Source of the DNA: Nitrosomonas sp. Nm166
GTDB lineage: Bacteria; Pseudomonadota; Gammaproteobacteria; Burkholderiales; Nitrosomonadaceae
Length of the DNA stretch: 52,200 bases
Direction of reading: 5' to 3'
Assembly (NCBI RefSeq): GCF_900112825.1
Contig: NZ_FONE01000020.1
Coordinates: 1 to 52,200, forward strand
This document shows positions 46,167 to 52,200 of this stretch, in pieces. Positions within the stretch are counted from its first letter, which is position 1; every line of letters starts with the position of its first letter. Made by a program: the position numbers and the translations under genes. Below the pieces are notes generated by a model. The model was not told where the DNA came from. It worked only from the letters and a program-made list of their open reading frames with translations, and did not search any database.

Positions 46167-46504
46167 AAGGTCAGTAATAAAAAATGCATACAATTGTTTT
46201 ATTGCTTGCATTTTTGTTATCACTTAACATGTTTATAAACATGATGTGGTATTTACCCATTTGCTATAGCCTAGGCTCTCACTCTCGTCCATCTTCTCCT
46301 TTTATCGTGTACTGGCGGCTTACGATCTGAGTTTCTCTGATGGACTCCCGTATATTTCAAACTGCTACTGTAACCCCGGCATAGGCGGGGATTTCCCATT
46401 ATGGGTTAACAACATCATTCACTATTTGTACTCATAAGCATTAAGAAGAGAAATCAGATAATTATTCATAATTAATGGCATATTATGAATGTGGGTGATG
46501 GCTT
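46167..46504. other. Intergenic stretch with palindrome and REP-like hairpin
   Basis: No gene is visible here. Two structures are: a perfect 16-bp palindrome CATGTTTATAAACATG at 46228-46243, and a small hairpin CCCCG-loop-CGGGG at 46374-46390 whose sequence (CCCCGGCATAGGCGGGG) resembles dispersed REP-type elements of proteobacteria. It lies downstream of the FisR-like gene, which is on the minus strand. Confidence 0.6.
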
Positions 46505-48067
46505 TTAATCAAGAACACGGAAATCTGCCAAGTTAATATTGTGTTTTTTTAATTTAGCGTAAATTGCACGTGATGTAATTCCCATATTTTCAGAGACTCT
46601 CTTTATATTTCCGTGATGTTGTTTCAAAGCTGTTTCTAGAAATGATTTTTCAATTTTGGTAAGAGCATGTTCTTTTTCGTCTTTCCATTCACCAATACCT
46701 TTTGTTTTAGTTGGAAGGTCCAAATCCAGTTCAGTCATTTCTTTGCCACTAACAAACAAGATGCTGCGTTCAAGGATGTTTTCCAACTCACGAACATTGC
46801 CTGGCCAATGATAAGCTCGTATTTTTTGCATAACTTTACGGCTAACTGATTCAACCTGCTTGTTATATCGCTTGTTCAATCGCTGAATGATCAATTGCAC
46901 AAGATAAGGTAAGTCTTCTGGTCGTTCGACCAAAGGAGGAATACTTAAACGCACTACATTGATGCGGTAGTATAGGTCATTGCGGAACAGATCCTGCTTA
47001 ACGAGACTTTCCAGATTCTGATTTGTTGCTGAGATGATTCTTACATCGACCGCCAATGTTTGTTTACCACCAACTCTCTCCAATTCTCCTTCCTGGATTA
47101 CACGAAGCAATCTGGTTTGTGCTGCTGGTGACAACGAATCGATTTCATCCAAAAACAAAGTGCCGCCTTCGGCTCGTTCAAAATAACCTTGGTGTACTTC
47201 GATAGCTCCTGTAAAAGCGCCTTTTTCATGTCCGAACAAGCTGCTTTCAATCAGGCTTTCTGGAATCGCACCGCAATTAATGGCGATGAATGGTTTCTGG
47301 GAGCGGTTGCTCATCGCATGGATGGCACGTGCTATCAGTTCTTTACCTACACCTGTTTGACCTTGAATCAGAACCGTTGCCATTGTAGGTGCAATAACCT
47401 CGATTGATTGCAGTATTTTCTGCATCATTGGTGATTTTGCGATGATTGCAGGAGGCTGATGTTTTTCTGATACTTGCCTATTTTGTTTCTGCCAAAGCCT
47501 CTGCATACTAGTTTCAATTCGGCACTGCAATTCATTCGTATCATTAATTTCCTTGACTGGTGTTGTATCGGTATATTCCATTCCAGTATGCCCTTTTGCT
47601 GCATGTGGATTGGTGTAAATGCATACATCACACTTGCCATCCTTGCGGGCTATACTTTTTTTGATTTCAACTTTGGCATAGCCAAAGTTTCTGGCTGCGA
47701 TACCACCAAATACACTGGAAGTCATCCTACATAATTCAGGAAAGTTGGTAACTTGTTCGCCGAAAGGACAACGGGAATTGGTAACCGTAATACAGTCCTG
47801 ATTACTGGAAACCAGTGAAAATTTTCCACCGATATTGTTTTTGATGCCGAGTATCAGTTCAGTATAGCTTTCATTATCGAGCTGTTCGCTTTTATGAGTA
47901 TTTTCTCGATAAGTTTCTTCAAAAAAGCATCCTGCAGTTTTGGCTATATGCTCAATCAACTCTTCACAATGCTTTTGTCCCTGCTGTTCGCTGGCATGCA
48001 TCAGTTCAAGAATGAAGGTTTGCAAAAAAAAGATCAGTGTTAACTCAGAAAGAGGATTGTTGTTCAT
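46505..48067 (-). CDS. Sigma-54-dependent activator, FisR-like, with Cys-rich sensor domain
   Basis: This 520-residue enhancer-binding protein has three parts. Residues about 1-170 are a Cys-rich sensor domain of the MetOD1 type (Cys92, Cys100, Cys113 and the pair Cys146-Cys149 in GKCDVC). Residues about 205-435 form the AAA+ domain with Walker A GQTGVGKE near 236, the sigma-54 contact loop GAFTGA and FLDEID. The C-terminal Fis-type HTH (KRVSENMGITSRAIYAKLKK) is near 490-512. There is no receiver domain. FisR proteins with this architecture sense sulfane sulfur and activate sqr and pdo genes; here sqr and pdo lie in the divergent operon, so the same role is inferred. Cys spacing in my reading differs from that I recall for FisR. 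Two dyads next to its start suggest autoregulation. Confidence 0.85.
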   Translation of the reverse strand: MNNNPLSELTLIFFLQTFILELMHASEQQGQKHCEELIEHIAKTAGCFFEETYRENTHKSEQLDNESYTELILGIKNNIGGKFSLVSSNQDCITVTNSRCPFGEQVTNFPELCRMTSSVFGGIAARNFGYAKVEIKKSIARKDGKCDVCIYTNPHAAKGHTGMEYTDTTPVKEINDTNELQCRIETSMQRLWQKQNRQVSEKHQPPAIIAKSPMMQKILQSIEVIAPTMATVLIQGQTGVGKELIARAIHAMSNRSQKPFIAINCGAIPESLIESSLFGHEKGAFTGAIEVHQGYFERAEGGTLFLDEIDSLSPAAQTRLLRVIQEGELERVGGKQTLAVDVRIISATNQNLESLVKQDLFRNDLYYRINVVRLSIPPLVERPEDLPYLVQLIIQRLNKRYNKQVESVSRKVMQKIRAYHWPGNVRELENILERSILFVSGKEMTELDLDLPTKTKGIGEWKDEKEHALTKIEKSFLETALKQHHGNIKRVSENMGITSRAIYAKLKKHNINLADFRVLD

Positions 48068-48083
48068 GGATTATGAGTGATGT

Positions 48084-48120
48084 GTGAAGTTAAATTTCAC
48101 TCATTGAAGCATAGCTTCAC
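48084..48120. promoter_or_regulatory. Two tandem dyads, probable activator binding sites
   Basis: Site 1 (48084-48100) is GTGAA-GTTAAAT-TTCAC and site 2 (48104-48120) is TTGAA-GCATAGC-TTCAC. Each has 5-bp half-sites with a 7-base spacer, and site 2 contains the perfect TGAAGC-ATA-GCTTCA. Their centres are 20 bp apart, two helical turns, so bound dimers would lie on one face. They are about 73 and 93 bp upstream of the -24 element, a normal place for sigma-54 enhancers, and just upstream of the activator's own start codon. Confidence 0.7.
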
Positions 48121-48183
48121 TAATATAACAACAAATAAAATTTAATTTATTGTAATCAATAATAAATACTATTTTTATCTTAG

Positions 48184-48199
48184 TGGCATGGTATTTGCC
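48184..48199 (+). promoter_or_regulatory. Sigma-54 (-24/-12) promoter
   Basis: TGGCATGGTATTTGCC matches the consensus TGGCAC-N5-TTGCW closely, with GG at 48185-48186 and GC at 48197-48198 at the required spacing of ten intervening bases. Transcription should begin near 48210 and read into the carbonic anhydrase gene. The predicted leader of about 124 nt contains a nested hairpin at 48258-48295 (CTACT-AAGAA-AGTAG inside CCCT...AGGG). Confidence 0.8.
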
Positions 48200-48333
48200 T
48201 GTAATTTTATAGCATCTAAAACTGACAAGATGCGCGGGTTAAATATCCGTTATGAAACCCTTTAGGTTCTACTAAGAAAGTAGATCGTTTTAGGGAAATT
48301 AAAATTGCAACTTATTAAAGAGGAGACTCAAAA

Positions 48334-48987
48334 TTGAAAACTCTCAAAGAGGAACTGGATACACGCATCGCCGCGTATGATCACTGGGCACAACGTCGCC
48401 GTCATGGACCGGGCGGGCATAATAACCGGAAATTGTGGGTACTGGCTTGTATGGACGAACGCCTACCGATAGATGAAGCGCTCGGTATCCATGTCGATAC
48501 CCCGGCAGGCCATGGAGATGCACACTGCTTCCGTAATGCCGGAGGAATTGTCACTGACGATGCAATTCGCTCGGCTATGCTGACTTGTAATTTTTTTGGC
48601 ACCAAGGAAATTGTCATCGTGCAACACACGCAATGCGGCATGTTGTCTGCAAATGCGACTGACCTTGAAAAGGTTTTCCGCGACAAAGGGATCGATACGG
48701 ATAATATCGTGTTGGATCCGACGCTGCCGGAGCAGAAGCTGGAGAAGGGAGCTTTTGCCAAGTGGATCGGAATGATGGATGACGTGGATGAAACCTGCAT
48801 GAAGACCATCGAAGCATTTAAAAATCACCCTCTCATTCCCAAGGATGTAGTCATCAGCGGTTGGGTTTGGGAAGTTGAGACACGTCGGTTGAGAGCCCCG
48901 ACACGAGATGCCGAAAAACGGGCCAGGACTGATGTTACCTCAGCGCAATTCGGTGTCAAAGGCGAGCAGCCATCTCGTTGGAGCTAA
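48334..48987 (+). CDS. Beta-carbonic anhydrase family protein
   Basis: This 217-residue zinc enzyme has ligands Cys39, His98 and Cys101 (LACMDERL, VQHTQCGM) and the Asp41-Arg43 dyad. TTG 48334 is the start, with AAAGAGGAGAC upstream. HCFRNAGGIVTDDAIRS follows the family. The compact form resembles the clade (often called D) that includes the carbonyl sulfide hydrolase of Thiobacillus thioparus. Since the operon continues with SQR, a COS or CS2 hydrolase that yields H2S is a plausible alternative to CO2 hydration; sequence alone cannot decide. It is first in the sigma-54 operon. Confidence 0.88.
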   Translation: MKTLKEELDTRIAAYDHWAQRRRHGPGGHNNRKLWVLACMDERLPIDEALGIHVDTPAGHGDAHCFRNAGGIVTDDAIRSAMLTCNFFGTKEIVIVQHTQCGMLSANATDLEKVFRDKGIDTDNIVLDPTLPEQKLEKGAFAKWIGMMDDVDETCMKTIEAFKNHPLIPKDVVISGWVWEVETRRLRAPTRDAEKRARTDVTSAQFGVKGEQPSRWS

Positions 48988-49011
48988 GTTCAAGAGAATA
49001 AACTTAACAGC

Positions 49012-49039
49012 GTGACCACTTGTTATGCCAAGTGGTCAC
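49012..49039 (+). promoter_or_regulatory. Strong intercistronic hairpin
   Basis: GTGACCACTT (49012-49021) and AAGTGGTCAC (49030-49039) form a perfect 10-bp stem with an 8-base loop, 24 bases after the carbonic anhydrase stop and 50 before fmdB. No T tract follows, so it is more likely an mRNA-stabilising or processing hairpin, or a leaky attenuator, than a full terminator. Confidence 0.7.
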
Positions 49040-49088
49040 ATCTTAGCGTTTCTGAGAAATCCCATAATGTAATAAATGAGGATGCCAA

Positions 49089-49331
49089 ATGCCAACTTAT
49101 GACTACTTGTGTATACAGTGCAAATTCCAATTTGAAGCACGCCATTCAATTAATGCACCCAACCCGGGTTGTTCGGCATGCGGGAGCACGGCAGAAAAAG
49201 TGATTCTTTCTGCCCCTGCGATGCATGGCAGCATGACGCGTGGCCGTGATCTGGCCGTGCGCTCGCTACAACCGAAAAATGATCAGGTAAATCACGTACA
49301 CGCACCCGGGTGCGGATGTAAGCATCATTAG
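49089..49331 (+). CDS. FmdB-type zinc-ribbon protein
   Basis: This 80-residue protein begins MPTYDYLCIQCKFQFEARHS, the FmdB/CxxC_CxxC_SSSS start, with CIQC near residue 8 and CSAC near residue 28. The C-terminal tail ends HVHAPGCGCKHH, adding Cys and His residues that could bind metal. FmdB-like proteins are thought to be regulators or assembly helpers for hydrolases such as formamidase. Its place between a zinc hydrolase homologue and SQR suggests it serves one of them. A GAGG lies upstream of the ATG. Confidence 0.85.
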   Translation: MPTYDYLCIQCKFQFEARHSINAPNPGCSACGSTAEKVILSAPAMHGSMTRGRDLAVRSLQPKNDQVNHVHAPGCGCKHH

Positions 49332-49504
49332 TATTGGATGTGGGTATATCTTCAATGGCTGTTTCATTTCGTATTGGAAATTTAATAACTATTTGATATG
49401 TGAATTATTAATGTTTTAAGCCCTTGGCATCGCCTTCTAAAATGTTAATGAACAATGTTCGGTGCTAATACAACTTAAAACCATCCTTATGCAAGGAGAG
49501 ACAA

Positions 49505-51115
49505 ATGAGCATTGTTACGACAAAAATGGATGAGAAGCTGTCTGTTACCGGTCAGATCAGTGTTGTTGATTTGGCAGAAATAGCAGCAGCGGGGTATAAA
49601 TCCATTATCTGCAACCGCCCTGATCATGAAGAAGGGGAAACTCAGCCTACCAGTCTGGAATTAGAAAAAGCATCACACATACTTGGAATCAATTTTATTT
49701 ATTTGCCCATTGAGATTGGTCCAATCTCCCTTAAAAAAATTGAGTCATTCAACAAGCTACTTACTGAATTACCTGGACCAATCCTTGCATTTTGTAGTAC
49801 TGGCAATCGAACTAGAGCACTATATGAACTGAAAAAACAAGAGAAAACATCCGAAAATAGGGAAGAATCTGTCACGGCAGCAGCTTGTAACTGGGGTAAA
49901 TCATTTGATATTGTCGTGATAGGGGGTGGCGCAGCAGGAATTGGAGTGACGGCTAGTCTTCTGCACCGCAGACCTGCGCTTCGCATCGCCATCATCGAGT
50001 CCAGTGATAAGCATTATTACCAACCTGCCTGGACACTGGTCGGCGGCGGCGCTTTTGACATAGCGCAAACGGTGCGGAACATGGCAGATGTGATTCCTCC
50101 GAAGGCAAAATGGATACAAACAGCGGCAACTGGATTTGATCCAGACAACAATTTAGTTAATCTGGCAGATGGTCGGTCAATCGGCTACAGACAACTAATC
50201 GTATGTCCTGGTATCCGTTTGGCCTGGGAAAAAATAGAGGGTTTACAGGAAACACTCGGCAAGAACGGCGTCACATCTAACTATCATTTTGATTTGGCGC
50301 CTTATACCTGGCAGCTCACAAAAAATCTCAAAAGCGGCAAAGCCTTATTTACGCAACCTATCATGCCGATCAAGTGTGCCGGTGGTCCTCAAAAGGCTAT
50401 GTATCTTTCATCAGACTACTGGTTGCGCCATCACATACTGGACAATATTGAAGTCGAATTCAATATAGCTGATGCCGTATTGTTCGGTATAGCTAATTTT
50501 GTCCCGCCACTGATGGAGTATGTGAAACGTTATCACGCAAAACTAGCATTCAATTCCAATCTGGTAAAGGTTGATGGCACCAACAAAATAGCCATCTTCG
50601 ACATCAAGGATAACGAGGGAAATGTTACGCGTGTAGAAAAACCTTTTGATATGCTGCACGTGGTACCGCCTCAGGTAGCACCAGATTTCATTAGTAAAAG
50701 CCCATTAGCCGATGCTGCCGGATTCTGTGAAGTCAATCCGAAAACATTGCAGCACCCACGTTACTCCAACATCTTCTCTTTGGGAGATGTCTGCTCTTCA
50801 CCTAATGCCAAAACAGCCGCCGCAGCCAGAAAGCAAATCGTCATAGTGGCGGAGAATCTCCTGGCGGCCAAAGAAGGAGGGGAATTGCTTAATATTTATG
50901 ATGGTTATGGCGCTTGTCCTCTTACGGTAGAGAATGGCAAGGTGATATTGGCCGAATTTGGTTTTGGCGGTAAGTTATTGCCTACTTTCCCTCTTGATCC
51001 GACCGTGCCCAGTCGATTTGCTTGGTTTCTCAAAGTCCACTTATTTCCCTGGTTATACTGGAACGGTATGCTGAAAGGTCGTGAATGGCTCACACGTTCA
51101 ACAGGCGGAGCTTAA
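49505..51115 (+). CDS. DUF442 phosphatase-like domain fused to sulfide:quinone oxidoreductase
   Basis: This 536-residue fusion has two parts. Residues about 1-120 are DUF442 (beta-lactamase-hydrolase-like) with AAGYKSIICNRPDHEE and the Cys loop FCSTGNRTRA (C-x4-R), a likely sulfur-transfer Cys. Residues about 137-536 are a type II, human SQOR-like SQR: FAD motif VVIGGGAAGIGVTA, active Cys291 in PIKCAGGPQKAM, second Cys430 in GDVCSSPNAKTAAA, and the C-terminus GYGACPLTVENGKVILAEFG and FPWLYWNGML. It oxidises H2S to sulfane sulfur and passes electrons to quinone. AAGGAGAG precedes the ATG. The 173-base gap before it holds a small palindrome GAACAATGTTC (49450-49460). Confidence 0.93.
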   Translation: MSIVTTKMDEKLSVTGQISVVDLAEIAAAGYKSIICNRPDHEEGETQPTSLELEKASHILGINFIYLPIEIGPISLKKIESFNKLLTELPGPILAFCSTGNRTRALYELKKQEKTSENREESVTAAACNWGKSFDIVVIGGGAAGIGVTASLLHRRPALRIAIIESSDKHYYQPAWTLVGGGAFDIAQTVRNMADVIPPKAKWIQTAATGFDPDNNLVNLADGRSIGYRQLIVCPGIRLAWEKIEGLQETLGKNGVTSNYHFDLAPYTWQLTKNLKSGKALFTQPIMPIKCAGGPQKAMYLSSDYWLRHHILDNIEVEFNIADAVLFGIANFVPPLMEYVKRYHAKLAFNSNLVKVDGTNKIAIFDIKDNEGNVTRVEKPFDMLHVVPPQVAPDFISKSPLADAAGFCEVNPKTLQHPRYSNIFSLGDVCSSPNAKTAAAARKQIVIVAENLLAAKEGGELLNIYDGYGACPLTVENGKVILAEFGFGGKLLPTFPLDPTVPSRFAWFLKVHLFPWLYWNGMLKGREWLTRSTGGA

Positions 51116-51119
51116 TAAA

Positions 51120-51941
51120 ATGGAACCAAACCTAATCAGCATCCTGCTTGGCTCATTCACAGGCGTCGTTCTTGCACTAACAGGGGCTGGCGGTGCCATT
51201 ATTGCGGTGCCGCTGCTCATGTTCAGCTTGCATCTTACGGTTGCAGAAGCTGCTCCCATTGGTTTACTTGCGGTCGGCTTGTCAGCTGCAATTGGAGCAT
51301 TGTTGGCATTCAGGCAAAAAATTGTCAGGTACCGGGCAGCTATGCTGATCGCAGCGACAGGTGTGCTGACTGCCCCCATAGGCATATGGGCTGCACAACA
51401 GTTGCCAAACGCACCGCTGACCTTGTTGTTTGCCTGTATGTTAATTTATGTTGCTATTCGCATGTTTCACCAGAGCCTGCACGAAAATGACAAAGACGTA
51501 AGAATAATGGCTGATCCACCTTGCCGGCTGGATGAAATCGGTGAGCGTTTGGTTTGGAACATCCCTTGCTTTAGAGCATTAGCATTTTCAGGCACGATGG
51601 CAGGTTTTCTTTCTGGCTTACTAGGTGTAGGTGGTGGATTTGTAATCGTTCCTACACTCAAGAAAGTCACTAATCTGAACATACAATCCATATCCGCCAC
51701 ATCACTCGCCATTATTGCATTGATTTCTCTGACTGGTGTTGTTTCAGCAATACTGATTGGTGCACTGAAATGGTCGATTGCTTTTCCCTTTTGTGGTGGA
51801 ACTATCGCAGGAATGTTGGTTGGCAGATTATTCGCTGATCGTTTAGCAGGATATAGATTGCAGCAAAATTTTGCCATTTTAGCAATTTGCGTTGCGACTG
51901 GCTTGATTGTCAAAGTGATTTGGAATGCATTTTTTAGTTAG
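51120..51941 (+). CDS. TauE/SafE-family sulfur-compound exporter
   Basis: I chose ATG 51120, four bases after the SQR stop, giving 273 residues; the frame is open upstream inside SQR. Two TauE/SafE repeats are visible, LLGSFTGVVLALTGAGGAII near residue 8 and GFLSGLLGVGGGFVIVP near 173, with about eight membrane helices. Such proteins export sulfite, sulfoacetate or related anions. In SQR operons they probably remove sulfite or thiosulfate from oxidation of sulfane sulfur. Confidence 0.9.
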   Translation: MEPNLISILLGSFTGVVLALTGAGGAIIAVPLLMFSLHLTVAEAAPIGLLAVGLSAAIGALLAFRQKIVRYRAAMLIAATGVLTAPIGIWAAQQLPNAPLTLLFACMLIYVAIRMFHQSLHENDKDVRIMADPPCRLDEIGERLVWNIPCFRALAFSGTMAGFLSGLLGVGGGFVIVPTLKKVTNLNIQSISATSLAIIALISLTGVVSAILIGALKWSIAFPFCGGTIAGMLVGRLFADRLAGYRLQQNFAILAICVATGLIVKVIWNAFFS

Positions 51942-52017
51942 TATTTTCATTTGTCCTTCCCTTTCTGCAGCGATCTCAGCTCTTATAAAAATTCGTTAAA
52001 TGACAGGAAAACAAAAA

Positions 52018-52070
52018 ATGACGCCCCACATTAAAGCTTTTTTTGATTCAGCAACGTGGACGATAAGTTA
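52018..52070 (+). pseudogene. Persulfide-dioxygenase-like MBL gene start, cut by IS
   Basis: ATG 52018, preceded by AGGA, opens MTPHIKAFFDSATWTIS. This matches the N-terminus of ETHE1/Blh-type metallo-beta-lactamase-fold persulfide dioxygenases (K-A-F-F-D-x-A-T-x-T-x-S-Y). The codon after Ser would begin TA, as for Tyr, but the next base is the first base of the IS end, making TAG. The gene is thus interrupted after 17 codons; whether it resumes beyond the IS lies outside the window. Confidence 0.7.
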
Positions 52071-52200
52071 GGCTATGTAACAATTAATTATTGAATTGAT
52101 TGTCCATATTCATTGAGATATAGAAATAGAGGTGTGCCCAATGAAATCAACGGAATTCAAAGCATGGATGAAATCCATTGAACGCATGAGTCGTAATCAG
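52071..52200 (+). mobile_element. IS1595-type element, left end
   Basis: The element appears to start at GGCTATG (52071), right after the broken persulfide-dioxygenase codon. The 8 bases before it, ATAAGTTA (52063-52070), would be the target duplication, as IS1595 makes 8-bp duplications. A 70-base leader precedes the transposase ATG. The right end is outside the window, so boundaries on that side are unknown. Confidence 0.65.
52141..52200 (+). CDS. IS1595-type transposase, N-terminal 20 residues
   Basis: The frame from ATG 52141 to the window end reads MKSTEFKAWMKSIERMSRNQ. The F-[KR]-x-W-[LM]-x2-[IL]-[ED]-x-[LM]-[ST]-x-x-Q pattern is the N-terminal start of IS1595-family transposases. Only 20 codons are visible, so the call is tentative. 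Confidence 0.6.
   Translation, partial: MKSTEFKAWMKSIERMSRNQ

Noticed and set aside
49414..49440. Possible second sigma-54 promoter (TTGGCATCGCCTTCTAA) before the SQR fusion
   Set aside because: The -24 half fits but the -12 half lacks GC at the required spacing.

Overview
The window reads as chromosomal DNA of a betaproteobacterium, most likely an ammonia oxidiser of the Nitrosomonas type. This is inferred from the combination of families and the moderate GC content, not from a marker gene: a true squalene synthase next to an hpnA-type epimerase, a DUF4266/DUF3570/ApbE cluster, an ffs-dnaX-ybaB block, lpoA-yraN divergent from rsmI, and many insertion-sequence remnants. No tRNA, rRNA or CRISPR array was seen.

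Layout. 1-290: tail of an IS1380-like transposase and a perfect 50-bp tandem repeat. 300-7040: an exported, probably copper- or redox-related cluster with two paralogous secreted proteins flanking a YcnI/DUF1775-like protein, then a TlpA thioredoxin, a DUF4266 lipoprotein, a 908-residue two-barrel outer-membrane fusion rich in Met/His, and ApbE. 7270-10111: a tiny lipoprotein, the SRP RNA gene, dnaX and ybaB. 10140-13170: accessory DNA with IS remnants, a Cys-rich winged-helix regulator divergent from two small membrane proteins, and a decayed stretch. 13170-41900: conserved housekeeping DNA, mostly on the minus strand. It holds yraN-lpoA/rsmI-pyrC, a MacAB-like tripartite exporter, bepA, nadE, algC, ilvE, hpnA and squalene synthase, lptM-lysA, an Mla/MCE lipid-transport operon, amiC-tsaE, queG, purT and yeaD.

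41900-46500 is a scrapyard: a frameshifted IS3 orfA, a LysR pseudogene, an SDR that has lost its catalytic Lys and is fused to a foreign tail, a penicillin-acylase remnant split by an IS5-type element with a TAA target duplication, a cytochrome c'-like protein and a chrA remnant.

46505-52200 holds the most interesting unit. A FisR-like sigma-54 activator diverges from a beta-carbonic anhydrase, an FmdB zinc ribbon, a DUF442-SQR fusion and a TauE exporter. Between activator and operon lie two GTGAA-N7-TTCAC-type dyads 20 bp apart and a good -24/-12 promoter. The last gene, the start of a persulfide-dioxygenase-like MBL protein, is cut after 17 codons by an IS1595-type element whose end and transposase start close the window. 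I read this as a sulfide/sulfane-sulfur response operon, perhaps fed by COS or CS2 through the carbonic anhydrase homologue, with its dioxygenase step broken in this copy.
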